Below are positions 36,957-46,083 of a stretch of 64,000 nt of DNA, piece by piece; position 1 is the stretch's first letter; each line of letters begins with the position of its first letter. The notes beneath the pieces were generated by a model. The model had not been told where the DNA came from, did not search any database, and was given only the letters and a program-made list of their open reading frames with translations. The translations under genes and the position numbers were made by a program. Source of the stretch: Massilia rubra (GTDB lineage: Bacteria > Pseudomonadota > Gammaproteobacteria > Burkholderiales > Burkholderiaceae_D); the NCBI RefSeq assembly GCF_011682065.1, contig NZ_VUYU01000025.1:39055-103054 (forward strand), read 5' to 3'.

Positions 36957-37682
36957 ATGCCCCGTTTCTATTGTTCCGTGCCGTTGGCGGTTGGACTGAC
37001 GCTCGACCTGCCCGAAGCGGTCGCCCACCATCTGCACGTGCTGCGCTTGCAGGTCGGCGCCGAATTGTGCCTGTTCAATGGCGATGGCGGCGAATACATC
37101 GCCCACCTGGCCAGCGTGGACAAGCGCCGCGCCAGCGTGACCGTCAAGGCGTTTGTGGCGCGCGATGTCGAACTGCCCTACGAAATCACCCTGGCCCAGG
37201 CCCTGCCCGAAGCCTCCAAGATGGACTGGATCATCGAAAAGGCGGTCGAGATGGGGGTGGCGGCGATCGCCCCGCTGGCGGCCCAGCGCTGCGTGGTGCG
37301 CTTGTCTGGCGAGCGCGCCGAAAAGAAACTGGCGCACTGGCAGGGGGTGATCGTGGCCGCCTCCGAGCAGAGCGGGCGCAACCGCCTGGCGCGACTGGCC
37401 CCGGTCGACGACCTGCACCAGTGGTGCGCCCAGCAGGACCTGCACAAGCGCATTTTGCTCAGTCCGCGCGGCGGCCAGTCGCTGGCCGACTGGGCCAGGC
37501 ACCAGCCGCCGCAGGCGGTCTCGCTGATGATCGGCCCGGAAGGCGGCTTCAGCGTGCAGGAAGAAGACCATGCCATGGCGCGCGGCGCGCTGGCGCTGTC
37601 GATGGGGCCGCGCATCCTGCGCACCGAGACGGCCGGCATCGCCGCCGTGGCCGCGCTCAATGCCCTGTGGGGCGGCCTGTAA
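36957..37682 (+). CDS. rsmE: 16S rRNA (uracil1498-N3)-methyltransferase
   Basis: 241 residues from the ATG at 36957 with AGGA just upstream. A SPOUT-class methyltransferase that methylates U1498 of 16S rRNA using SAM. An N-terminal PUA-like part (RFYCSVPL, HHLHVLRLQVGAEL, FNGDGGEY) is followed by KMDWIIEKAVEMGV, ASEQSGRN and the knotted SAM site LMIGPEGGFSVQEE and LGPRILRTETA-like SMGPRILRTETAGIAA. It is divergent from tkt. Confidence 0.95.
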   Translation: MPRFYCSVPLAVGLTLDLPEAVAHHLHVLRLQVGAELCLFNGDGGEYIAHLASVDKRRASVTVKAFVARDVELPYEITLAQALPEASKMDWIIEKAVEMGVAAIAPLAAQRCVVRLSGERAEKKLAHWQGVIVAASEQSGRNRLARLAPVDDLHQWCAQQDLHKRILLSPRGGQSLADWARHQPPQAVSLMIGPEGGFSVQEEDHAMARGALALSMGPRILRTETAGIAAVAALNALWGGL

Positions 37683-37743
37683 CACCAGCGCCCTTCCCTG
37701 CCGGCGCCCTTGGTCTGCAGACCCAAGCGCTTGCCGCATATTC

Positions 37744-37792
37744 CCTGAGCGCCTACAATTACCATGCGCTCAGGATTGATAAAAAATCAATC
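37744..37792. promoter_or_regulatory. tandem hairpins before the ClpP-fold gene
   Basis: Two inverted repeats abut. CCTGAGCGC (37744-37752) pairs with GCGCTCAGG (37766-37774), with TACAAT in its loop. Then GATTGAT (37774-37780) pairs with ATCAATC (37786-37792) across AAAAA. They may end rsmE transcription or form an operator for the 37907 gene. Confidence 0.45.
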
Positions 37793-37906
37793 ATTCTGCA
37801 TGGACCGGCACGGAGAGCGGCTGCGGTGGTTGGCGTCAACTATCTTGGCAAGTCCAGTGTCATTCCGTCCTGCCAGCACGTTGCACACAACCGAAGGCAA
37901 TATTCA

Positions 37907-38815
37907 ATGGGTATATGGAAAATAGGATGCGCGGCAGCGCTGGCTTTGAACATGGGAACGGCGCACGCTGTGCAAACGCCAGCCAGCTTGCGCGCCGCTG
38001 GCCTTCCGATATCGAACCTTGTGCTGCTTGACGAGGGCAATGCGAGCATGACCGTTATTGGCGAAATAACGCCGGCGCTGCTGGCATCATTCCGCGCGAT
38101 CATCGTCGAGCATCCCGAGGTGACGCAGTTGTATATCGACTCGCAAGGCGGTGAGTTACCCAGCGCGCTTGAGATGGCGCGCATCATTGACCAGCGCAAT
38201 CTGTCGCTGGTGGTCGACGGGCGCTGCTTTTCCGCATGCGCCAATTATCTTTTCGTAGCCGCAAGGCGCAAATCCGTGTTGCCTGGCTCGATGGTCGGCA
38301 TCCACGAGTTATCGGCCACGTATGTCGACGCTCACGACAATTCCCTCCGCAAAATCGCCTCGGGACATGAAGCCGACAGGGAAATGCAGACGGCATTTAG
38401 CGCCGATCGATTGAAACAATGGCATGAAGCGCGGCGCCAGGAACAGGACTTTTACCGCGATTTCGGCATCCGGCAGGATTTACATAACGCTTATGCCGAT
38501 TATGTGTCAAACAGAAAAAAATCACTTGGCGTCAGGAACATCAATATCGTTGCCGGCAATCCGCAGTGTCCGCGTTTGCGCAGCTGGATATTGAGCAGGG
38601 AACAGTTAAGCGCGATCGGCGTCAAGGGCATCGAGCGATTCTGGTTTCCCCGGAATGACAGGGAAAAGCAGGGTCTCTACAAGGCATTCGGGCTGCCGCC
38701 CGATTCGCTGTATGTGGGCAGCCCCGCCAATTTGCGCCAGTATTGCACCGGATTTGCGGGGAGCGCGATGGTGCGCCAATGGTATGCGCTGCACGACCTG
38801 ATCAAAGGCCGCTAG
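37907..38815 (+). CDS. periplasmic ClpP/crotonase-fold protein
   Basis: 302 residues from the ATG at 37907 with AAGG about ten bases upstream. A signal peptide (WKIGCAAALALNMGTAHA) is followed by a ClpP-like core: VTQLYIDSQGGELPSALEMA, the nucleophile motif GRCFSACANYLFVAA (Ser109) and GIHELSA (His133). The pattern matches exported ClpP-fold proteins of the COG3904 kind. Most have unknown roles, some probably peptidases. The C-terminal half (IRQDLHNAYADYV, WFPRNDREKQGLY) is specific. Codon use is less GC-biased than in the neighbours, hinting at acquisition. Confidence 0.75.
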   Translation: MGIWKIGCAAALALNMGTAHAVQTPASLRAAGLPISNLVLLDEGNASMTVIGEITPALLASFRAIIVEHPEVTQLYIDSQGGELPSALEMARIIDQRNLSLVVDGRCFSACANYLFVAARRKSVLPGSMVGIHELSATYVDAHDNSLRKIASGHEADREMQTAFSADRLKQWHEARRQEQDFYRDFGIRQDLHNAYADYVSNRKKSLGVRNINIVAGNPQCPRLRSWILSREQLSAIGVKGIERFWFPRNDREKQGLYKAFGLPPDSLYVGSPANLRQYCTGFAGSAMVRQWYALHDLIKGR

Positions 38816-38898
38816 TTGTCCATGCCACTGCCTGCTATCCCCCCGCCGGGCCGGCGGAACAGGTTCAGCGCAAGGCAAGTGCGCCCCGCAAGGCGCAC

Positions 38899-39430
38899 AT
38901 CGGCATAGGGGACGACCCAAATGGACCGTTCCTCTGCCACACCACCCGGCATACAGATCCGCACCGGACGGTCAGCGTTTCGCCACCAGCAGCGGCTGTT
39001 TGTCGCGACCTGTTTTGCGATCCAAGGTGCCGCGCCGAACTTGAAGTACCCTGTCCAGCCAACTTCGTCGGCGGGGCTGAGCCTCCCCGGCGCTACCACC
39101 GACGACGATGATCTCTGCTGAGACCCCACGGGAAGGCCGCAGTCCTTTCAGACGTGAGGCGGGGCGTCCCCAGGTAAGGGCCGCGCTCCTTCCTCACACA
39201 ACCGCCGCATTTACGCCACTTCGCCTTGGCCACAAGCGCTTTGCGGTTTCTCGCCCGCTCGCCCTGCCAGCAGCGCCTTCTGTACGGTTCGTGTACCTCG
39301 GCTCATGATTTACGATTCACGCCTCCTTCCCACGGTCAGTTACCCTGCCGCAGTTGCGCTTCACTTCGCTCACTGTGGTTAGCCTGCGGCGGGACTTACA
39401 TCTGCAGAAGTACGCCCATGCTAAGCGCAC
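38899..39430 (-). mobile_element. degenerate class C group II intron, ORF deleted
   Basis: Read on the minus strand, the segment starts GTGCGC directly behind the T-run of the receptor G terminator, the typical class C insertion site. It continues with intron-RNA-like words: GATGTAAGTCC, GTGAGCGAAGTGAAGCGCAA, GAATCGTAAATCATGAGCCG and GGGGTCTCAGCAGAG. A short maturase-like remnant (WTGYFKFG, near 39060) follows. Then comes a domain V-like hairpin around 38945-38985 (ACCGTCCGGTGCGG... GCCGGGTGGTGTGG) and a CCCCTATGCCGAT end. Only about 530 bp remain and the reverse transcriptase gene is missing, so it cannot move by itself. The assignment is by remembered consensus, not by search. Confidence 0.7.
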
Positions 39431-39431
39431 C

Positions 39432-39465
39432 AAAAAAAAGCGCGTTGCCGAAGCAACGCGCTTTT
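39432..39465 (-). terminator. rho-independent terminator of receptor G
   Basis: On the minus strand GCGCGTTGC pairs with GCAACGCGC across a TTCG loop, extended by A-T pairs and followed by eight T residues. It lies 24 bp beyond the receptor G stop and directly abuts the group II intron remnant. Confidence 0.93.
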
Positions 39466-39489
39466 CATCATGACTGACGTCGAATCAGC

Positions 39490-42252
39490 TTAGAACTTGT
39501 AGCTGGTGTTGACGTAGACGGTACGGCCCATCGTGTCCGCGTAACGGGCATCGTAACCAATCTGGTGGCCCGACGACGTGCGCAGGGTCAGTGGTGGCTC
39601 TTTGTCCATCAGGTTCTTGATACCGCCACGAACTTCCCATTGCTTGCTGATCGCAAACTTGCCCTGGTAGTCGATCGTGCTGTACGACGGCACGTTCAGA
39701 CGGACCGGAGCCAGCGACGCGGCTTGGGTCGCCACGTTGTACAGCGTGGTGGACTGGTCGGTGTAACCATTGCGGTAGCTGACCGTCAGCGCATTGGTCA
39801 TGTTACCGGTTTCCAGGGTAGCCACGGCTTTAGCGATGTTACGGAAAGTAACTTGCGCAGTGATGCCGTACTTATCCATGTTGTCGGTCCACTCGTTGTC
39901 GGTACCCGGCACGGTGTAGTTGGCCTTGAGCATGTGGGTGCCGTTGACGTTCAGGGTCATTTTGCCGAACGAATACTTCTCGCCGACGGTCATGTCCCAG
40001 TCGATACCACGGTTGTGGGTACGGCCGATGTTGATCGGGGCGTTGATATACGCCCAGCTCTTGATACCGGTGGCAGGATCGGCGAAGTCGGTGAACAGTT
40101 CGCGGAACTTGCCGGCATTGCCGAAGGCCTGGATTTCGCTGACCGACGATACCTGGTTGGTCATGCGCACATCCCACAGGTCGGCGCCGAAGGTCACGCT
40201 CGACGATGGCTCGAGGCGGAAACCGATGGTGTACTGCTTCGATTTCTCTGGCTTGAGCTTCTCGTTACCACCCAGGTACGAGTAGTACTGCAGCTTGCCG
40301 GTGCGGCACAGGTTGGCGTCAGCGGCGCTCAGCGCTGCCGGGCAGTCGTACGCGGCGGACGTGTAGCCGTTCGACACCAGGGTGTTGGCGATGTCGTTCT
40401 GGTCGGCGACGCGGAAGCCCGTACCGTACGAACCGCGCAGCAGCACCGAGGTGGTCGGGGTGTAGCGCGCGCTGATCTTGTAGGTGCTCGCGTCCTGGGT
40501 CTCGCCCTTGGTACGGCCGGCGGCCTTGTCTTTCACGCCCGAGTAACGGTCGTAACGCACGGCGGTGCTCACTTCCAGGTCCTTGACGATCGGCAGGGCC
40601 AGTTCGCCGAACACGCCGGTCGAATCACGCGTGTAGTCGAATTCGGCGCTTGGGCTGAAACCGTAGATGGTGCCGTTCTTGGCGGCGGCCGACACGGTCT
40701 GCACCTGGTTCAGTTTGCGGTACTCGGCGCCGATACCAATGCTGCTTTTGCCGCCTGGCAGGGAGAACAATTCGCGCGAAGCGCGCGTGTCAACGCCACG
40801 CATGTCCGAGTAAGCTTCACGAACCGCGCCGTGGAAGATCGAACCGCGGATCTGGTCAGCCGTTGGCGAGCCTGCCGAACCGGTTGGCAGGAACGGGTTG
40901 AAGGTCGGGCCGGCGATCAGGCTGCGGAATTCCTTGTTCAACAGGTAGCCGCCGGTGTAGCTCTCTTCCAGCTTGTACTTGGAGTACGTCACGCCGGCGT
41001 TAAAGTCCCAGCCGCCGAAGTTGGCGTCCAGGCCGGTCACGGCGTGGATCACGTCGGTGATGGTCTTGCTGTCACGGGTGCCGAATTCGCTGGCGCGGTA
41101 GGTCGCGGTAGCGCTCTTGACATCGTCTTGCTGAGCAGGATTGATGTACGGCTTGACGTACTGGTTGTACACTGGCGAGTTCAGCGGAACTGCGACGCTG
41201 ACCGGGTTGGCGGCGATACGCGCGGTCAGGTCGAAGCGGCCCAGCGACAGGTCGGCGAAGGCGGTGACGCTGTCCGAGAACTTGATGCGACCCGAGGTGT
41301 ACAAGGTGTCGCGCTTCGATTCAGGCACGGTTTCGATGGTCGAAGCACTGTCCACGGCGCAGTAGTTGGCCGCAGGGGTGCTCGACAGGTACGGGAAGAA
41401 GCCTGGGGCGCACTGGCCGTTGACGGCGCGGTACGGGTTGAAGCCCATTGCCGAATTGGCCTTGCTGTTGAACGCCACGTTGACGTTGGCAGCGGTGCCC
41501 GAGGTCGAGGTGCGGTCATAGATGTAGCTCTGGCCGTCGTGGCCCAGTGGAATGTACGACGTCTTGCTGAATTCGCGCTCGGTCGCCTTGACTTTTTTCT
41601 GCTCGTCGTGGCGGTAGGTCATCAACAGGTTGTAGCGATTTGTTTCCAGATCGCCGAAGCCCCAGGTGATGCTGGCGTTGGCGTTCTTGCCGCCCGGGTT
41701 GGTCGGTACCGACACGCCCGCGTCCAGGGTCAGGCCCTGGAAGTTTTTCTTCAGGATGAAGTTGATGACGCCGGCGATGGCGTCGGCGCCGTACAGTGCC
41801 GAAGCACCGTCGGTCAGCACTTCGACGCGCTCAACCGCAGCCATCGGGATCGAGTTCAGATTGACCGCGCTGCCGCTGTCTTGCAGAGGCGCCATGCGGC
41901 GGCCGTTCAGCAGGACCAGGGTGTAGCTGCCGCCCAGATCGTGGATCGAGGCGGTCGTGCGGCCGCCCGAGTTGGTGCCGGCTGCCACGGCTTCAATCGA
42001 GAAACCCTGCATCGCTGGCAGTTTCTGGATCAGGTCGGCTACGGTAGTTGCGCCCGAACGTGCGATGACTTCCTTGGAAACCACCTGCACTGGCAATGCG
42101 CCTTCTTTCACAATCCGCTTGATGCTCGAACCGGTGATTTCAACACGCTGGATAGGAGCATCCTGGGCCAGGGCTTGACCGGCGACGAAGCCAGCTAACA
42201 GGCCGAGGGCGAGGCGAACGGAACGTACGCCAATCTTCTCTTGAAACATCAT
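39490..42252 (-). CDS. TonB-dependent outer-membrane receptor (G)
   Basis: 920 residues from the first of two adjacent ATG codons (42252, 42249), with GGAG about nine bases upstream. The signal peptide is RLALGLLAGFVAGQALAQ. The plug contains IQRVEITGSSIKRI, SYTLVLLNGRRMAPL and ERVEVLTDGASALYGADAIAG. The barrel ends SYKF. The plug is closest in wording to receptor A. Codon use is a little less GC-extreme than in receptors B and C. It is followed by a strong terminator, and 470 bp of AT-richer DNA lies upstream. The ligand is unknown. Confidence 0.93.
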   Translation of the reverse strand: MMFQEKIGVRSVRLALGLLAGFVAGQALAQDAPIQRVEITGSSIKRIVKEGALPVQVVSKEVIARSGATTVADLIQKLPAMQGFSIEAVAAGTNSGGRTTASIHDLGGSYTLVLLNGRRMAPLQDSGSAVNLNSIPMAAVERVEVLTDGASALYGADAIAGVINFILKKNFQGLTLDAGVSVPTNPGGKNANASITWGFGDLETNRYNLLMTYRHDEQKKVKATEREFSKTSYIPLGHDGQSYIYDRTSTSGTAANVNVAFNSKANSAMGFNPYRAVNGQCAPGFFPYLSSTPAANYCAVDSASTIETVPESKRDTLYTSGRIKFSDSVTAFADLSLGRFDLTARIAANPVSVAVPLNSPVYNQYVKPYINPAQQDDVKSATATYRASEFGTRDSKTITDVIHAVTGLDANFGGWDFNAGVTYSKYKLEESYTGGYLLNKEFRSLIAGPTFNPFLPTGSAGSPTADQIRGSIFHGAVREAYSDMRGVDTRASRELFSLPGGKSSIGIGAEYRKLNQVQTVSAAAKNGTIYGFSPSAEFDYTRDSTGVFGELALPIVKDLEVSTAVRYDRYSGVKDKAAGRTKGETQDASTYKISARYTPTTSVLLRGSYGTGFRVADQNDIANTLVSNGYTSAAYDCPAALSAADANLCRTGKLQYYSYLGGNEKLKPEKSKQYTIGFRLEPSSSVTFGADLWDVRMTNQVSSVSEIQAFGNAGKFRELFTDFADPATGIKSWAYINAPINIGRTHNRGIDWDMTVGEKYSFGKMTLNVNGTHMLKANYTVPGTDNEWTDNMDKYGITAQVTFRNIAKAVATLETGNMTNALTVSYRNGYTDQSTTLYNVATQAASLAPVRLNVPSYSTIDYQGKFAISKQWEVRGGIKNLMDKEPPLTLRTSSGHQIGYDARYADTMGRTVYVNTSYKF

Positions 42253-42718
42253 TTTTAGAACTCCGTTTAGGATGAGGATAATGACACTACAGCAGCTTGC
42301 TTGTACGACAGCCTTTCGGACCGCAAACCGCGCTGGCACATTGCCCATTAGAAATCATCAGGGCAGGCCGCGCGCGGCACGGGCGTCGCATCATTTTTTC
42401 TGCAAGGGGCATTATCGGGTCAGCGCCAAAAAAATGGAGGGCAAAAAGAACCGAAATGCAACTTTTCCTGCGACTACAGCGAAAATTCTTCCTATACGTA
42501 TATGCACCGAATGAAATATTGTGCATTGCGGCAAAATAAGAATAATGAATGAGTCTGTTTTGCAACAAAATTTCTCATAGAGACAATAATGGAGGCGTAG
42601 CAACACGTTGACATCGAAAATACCCGTGTTGGATGCCCCGATTCGCCCATGCGGCGATGCAGCCGGTAAAATAGCGCCCTGCTTTGCTTTCCCCACCTTG
42701 AACGACGACCGACTTACT
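42253..42718. other. intergenic region between receptor G and FAD gene
   Basis: 466 bp without a credible gene. It holds two divergent promoters by layout. The part from about 42420 to 42600 is AT-rich and contains the inverted pair ATGCAC (42502-42507) and GTGCAT (42521-42526). No clear -35/-10 pair was chosen. Confidence 0.4.
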
Positions 42719-44344
42719 ATGCTGCGAATTAACGAACTCAAACTCCCGCTCGACCATGCCGAGGCCGACCTGCGCCAGGCCCTCCTCGCGCGCCTGGGCA
42801 TTGCCGGCGCCGACTTGCTCGGGTTTAGTGTGTTCAAGCGCAGCTACGACGCGCGCAAGCGCAGCGCCATCGTGCTGATCTATGCGATCGATGCCGAGGT
42901 GCGCGACCAGGCCGGCGTGCTGGCCCGCCTCCAGCACGACGCCCACATCCTGCCCGCGCCCGACACCAGCTACACCTTCGTGGCCGGCGGCGAGCAGTTG
43001 CAGGGGCACGACCGCAACGAGCGCCCGGTGGTCATCGGCACCGGCCCGTGCGGCCTGTTCGCGGCGCTGATCCTGGCCCAGATGGGCCTGCGCCCGCTGA
43101 TCCTCGAACGCGGCAAGGTGGTGCGCGAGCGCACTGTCGACACCTTCGGCTTCTGGCGCAAGCGCGAGCTCAATCCGGAATCGAACGTGCAATACGGCGA
43201 AGGCGGGGCCGGTACCTTCTCCGACGGCAAGCTGTACAGCCAGATCAAGGACCCCAAGCATTACGGGCGCAAGGTGCTGACCGAGTTCGTCAAGGCCGGC
43301 GCGCCGGACGAAATCATGTACGTGAGCAAACCGCACATCGGCACTTTCCGCCTGGTCAAGATGGTCGAACAGATGCGCGAAAACATCATCGCGCTGGGCG
43401 GCGAATACCGCTTCGAGAGCAAGGTGAGCGATATCGAGGTCGAAGGCGAGGGAGACGCGCGCCAGATCCGCGGCGTGACCCTGGCCAGCGGCGAGCACAT
43501 TCCCACGCGCCACGTGGTGCTGGCCATCGGCCACAGCGCGCGCGACACCTTCGAGATGCTCTACGAGCGCGGCGTGTATATTGAGGCGAAGCCGTTTTCG
43601 GTGGGTTTTCGGGTCGAGCACCCGCAGTCGTTGATCGACGCCTGCCGCTTCGGCCCGAACGCCGGCAACAAGATCCTCGGCGCGGCCGACTATAAACTGG
43701 TGCATCACGCCGCCAACGGGCGCTCGGTATACAGCTTCTGCATGTGCCCGGGCGGCACGGTGGTGGCGGCGGCCTCGGAGCCGGGGCGCGTGGTCACCAA
43801 TGGCATGAGCCAGTACTCGCGCAACGAGCGCAATGCCAACAGCGCCATCGTGGTGGGCATTACGCCGGCCGACTATCCGGGCCATCCGCTGGCCGGCATC
43901 GCCCTGCAGCGCCAACTGGAAGAAGGCGCGTTCGCGCTCGGCGGCGGCACCTACGATGCGCCGGGACAGTTGATGGGCGACTTCGTCAAGGGGCGCGCGT
44001 CGACCGCCTTTGGCTCGGTGGTGCCCTCGTTCAAGCCGGCGGTGCATTTGACGGACCTGGCCACCGCCCTGCCCGACTACGCGATCGTCGCCATGCGCGA
44101 AGCCTTTCCGGCGTTCGACAAGCAGATTCGCGGCTACTACCAGGAAGATGCGGTGCTGACCGGCGTGGAAACGCGCACCTCGTCGCCGATCCGCATCAAG
44201 CGGCGCGACGATAACCTGCAAAGCCTGAACACGCGCGGCCTGTTCCCGGCCGGCGAAGGCGCCGGCTACGCTGGCGGGATTTTGTCGGCGGCGGTGGATG
44301 GCATCAAGGTGGCGGAAGCGGTGGCCTTGTCGATGGCCGCCTGA
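42719..44344 (+). CDS. FAD-dependent dehydrogenase (COG2509 type)
   Basis: 541 residues from the ATG at 42719 (MLRINELKLP); the open frame further upstream is unlike the family start. A small N-terminal domain (ELKLPLDHAEADLRQALLARLGI, FKRSYDARKR) precedes the Rossmann FAD site VVIGTGPCGLFAALILAQMG. Then follow YGEGGAGTFSDGKLYSQ, VLAIGHSARDTFEML and the C-terminal FAD motif GLFPAGEGAGYAGGILSAAVDG. Members are annotated only as uncharacterised FAD-dependent dehydrogenases; the substrate is unknown. A CMCPGGTVVAAASE segment is conserved in the family. Confidence 0.85.
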   Translation: MLRINELKLPLDHAEADLRQALLARLGIAGADLLGFSVFKRSYDARKRSAIVLIYAIDAEVRDQAGVLARLQHDAHILPAPDTSYTFVAGGEQLQGHDRNERPVVIGTGPCGLFAALILAQMGLRPLILERGKVVRERTVDTFGFWRKRELNPESNVQYGEGGAGTFSDGKLYSQIKDPKHYGRKVLTEFVKAGAPDEIMYVSKPHIGTFRLVKMVEQMRENIIALGGEYRFESKVSDIEVEGEGDARQIRGVTLASGEHIPTRHVVLAIGHSARDTFEMLYERGVYIEAKPFSVGFRVEHPQSLIDACRFGPNAGNKILGAADYKLVHHAANGRSVYSFCMCPGGTVVAAASEPGRVVTNGMSQYSRNERNANSAIVVGITPADYPGHPLAGIALQRQLEEGAFALGGGTYDAPGQLMGDFVKGRASTAFGSVVPSFKPAVHLTDLATALPDYAIVAMREAFPAFDKQIRGYYQEDAVLTGVETRTSSPIRIKRRDDNLQSLNTRGLFPAGEGAGYAGGILSAAVDGIKVAEAVALSMAA

Positions 44345-44409
44345 ATATCAGGGACGGTGCGGTGCAAGCAGGCAAGCGCACCTGCCGCCGCCGACGGCCG
44401 CCGCGAGCA

Positions 44410-44859
44410 TTAAACATACGGCGCGGCATCCGGCCTGATCAATGGCCTGCCGCAAAACACCTCCAGCCGATGGATGATATCGGCCGTTTCACGATCGTTC
44501 AGGCCGAGGCCGAAGTTGATGCGCCCGCAGGTCGTTTCAATGATCAAGCGCTGCCCCTCGAATCCCCAGCCGTATAAATTCGCGCTCCTGGCCACATACA
44601 GCGGCGGCGCCGCTGCGGTCACCGACACGATCTCCTCGCGCGCCAACGACAGCGACTCCGACAAGAACAGATTACGCCAGATCGCATACAACAACAACAG
44701 GAGCATCGCGAGGCCGCCAAACCAACCCTCCACCGAGGTGGGCGAAGGGCGTAGCGCATCGTTGACCAATAAGGCGGCCAAGCCGAGCGCCATGAGCGGG
44801 CACATCACCGAGGGGAGGATGCGTCGCGGCGGCGGTGAGGTAATCTCTATCCAGTTCAT
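44410..44859 (-). CDS. hypothetical two-TM membrane protein
   Basis: 149 residues with two hydrophobic segments near the N-terminus (about 15-36, PLMALGLAALLVNDAL, and 44-62, GGLAMLLLLLYAIW). A soluble C-terminal part with beta-strand pattern (EEIVSVTAAAPPLYVARSANLYGWGFEGQRLIIE) follows. This topology resembles small PH-like inner-membrane proteins, but I cannot name the family. It follows corA by 40 bp on the same strand. The ribosome site is weak. Confidence 0.65.
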   Translation of the reverse strand: MNWIEITSPPPRRILPSVMCPLMALGLAALLVNDALRPSPTSVEGWFGGLAMLLLLLYAIWRNLFLSESLSLAREEIVSVTAAAPPLYVARSANLYGWGFEGQRLIIETTCGRINFGLGLNDRETADIIHRLEVFCGRPLIRPDAAPYV

Positions 44860-44899
44860 GCGCGTCTTTTAGCAGGCAGGGGCGGCGTCGGCGCTGCGG

Positions 44900-45865
44900 C
44901 TACAGCCAGCCCGACTTCCTGAACCGGTAATACAGGTAGAAACACACGCTGATCATCACGCACAGCGCCGCCAGGTAACCGAAATGCCATTTCAGCTCCG
45001 GCATGAATTCGAAGTTCATCCCCCACACGCCAGCGAATGCGGTAAACACCGCGAAGATCGCGGCCCATGCGGCCAGCCGTTTATTGACTTCGCCATCGTC
45101 GATCGCCACCATCGACAGATTGACCTGGATCGCCGTGCCGATGGTGTCGCGGATGGTGTCGAGCGAGGCGTTGATGCGTTGCAGATGATCGTGCACGTCG
45201 CGGAAGTATTCCTGGGTGTCGCGGCAGAACGAGGGCACGCGCCCGCCATGCAGCTTGCCGATGGCGTCGAGCAGCGGCGTGACCGCGTGGCGCAAGGTCA
45301 GCACCTTGCGTTTGAGTTCATACAGGCGCTCGATGTTGTCGCGCTGCGAGCCGCGGATAAAAATGCGGTCCTCGATCGTTTCGAGTTCGGATTCGAGCGC
45401 GTCGACCACCGGAAAGTAACGGTCGACCACCGCGTCCATCAGCGCGTACAGCACGAACGAGGATCCCTTGGCCAGCAGGTGCGGCTCGCGTTCGGCGCGC
45501 GCGCGCACGCCGAGGAAACCGCGCATGACGTTGTTGCGCACCGAGAGCACGTAATTTTCGCCGACGAACATGGCCACCTGGCCCACGCTCAGTTCATCGC
45601 CATCGGTTTCCACCGTCTGCACCACCACGAACAGCGAGTCGCCGTACTCCTCGATCTTGGGACGCTGGTGGCCGCGCAGCGCGTCTTCCACCGCCAGTTC
45701 GTGCAGGCCGAATTCGTGCTGCATGATGGCCAGTTCGTCCGGCTGGGCGTCCTTCAGGGCCACCCACACGAAGCAGTCGGGTTTTTGAATGTAGTCGCTG
45801 ATGGCTTCGACGGAAATGTCGGACAGCTTTTTGCCTTCCTGGTAGGCGACGCAGTTGATCAGCAT
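44900..45865 (-). CDS. corA: CorA family magnesium/cobalt transporter
   Basis: 321 residues, family length. A homopentameric inner-membrane channel for Mg2+ (also Co2+, Ni2+). A large cytosolic N-terminal domain (LHELAVEDALRGHQRPKIEEYGDSLF, a typical CorA stretch) is followed by a long helix region and two C-terminal membrane segments. The signature GMN is present (VWGMNFEFMPEL). The end RFRKSGWL is basic and cytosolic. The start ATG at 45865 has a weak GGAAC ribosome site. The small membrane gene at 44410 follows. Confidence 0.92.
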   Translation of the reverse strand: MLINCVAYQEGKKLSDISVEAISDYIQKPDCFVWVALKDAQPDELAIMQHEFGLHELAVEDALRGHQRPKIEEYGDSLFVVVQTVETDGDELSVGQVAMFVGENYVLSVRNNVMRGFLGVRARAEREPHLLAKGSSFVLYALMDAVVDRYFPVVDALESELETIEDRIFIRGSQRDNIERLYELKRKVLTLRHAVTPLLDAIGKLHGGRVPSFCRDTQEYFRDVHDHLQRINASLDTIRDTIGTAIQVNLSMVAIDDGEVNKRLAAWAAIFAVFTAFAGVWGMNFEFMPELKWHFGYLAALCVMISVCFYLYYRFRKSGWL

Positions 45866-45965
45866 GATGGTTCCAACGATAAATTGGACAGAAGCTTACA
45901 CCATGCGGCGGTTGCGCGGATACGGCGCCGAGGGATGCATTTTCAGCCGCCATTAGCCGGCGAAC

Positions 45966-46054
45966 CGTCCCCCCCGCGCAGGCGGGGGTCCAAGTTCGCA
46001 GCACATCCCGCGACTGAGCCTTCAACTTGGGCCCCCGCCTGCGCGGGGGCGACG
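45966..46054. repeat. REP-like inverted pair
   Basis: Two units face each other: CCCGCGCAGGCGGGGGTCC then AAGTT on the left, and AACTTG then CCCCCGCCTGCGCGGGGG on the right. It fills the corA-ntrC gap and is a more GC-rich version of the element at 57614-57714. It may help terminate or stabilise the ntrC transcript. Confidence 0.75.
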
Positions 46055-46083
46055 CTGCTGCGGTGATATCAGCGCCCCCTGCC

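Noticed and set aside
36971..37906. Fusion-like open frame reaching from rsmE into the ClpP-fold gene
   Set aside because: The part before 37907 is an alternative frame of rsmE and the intergenic region. The signal peptide and ribosome site place the start at 37907.
39226..39477. 83-codon open frame in the receptor G downstream region
   Set aside because: It lies antisense to the group II intron remnant and into the receptor terminator, without a ribosome site or domain. Such frames arise from the structured intron RNA sequence.
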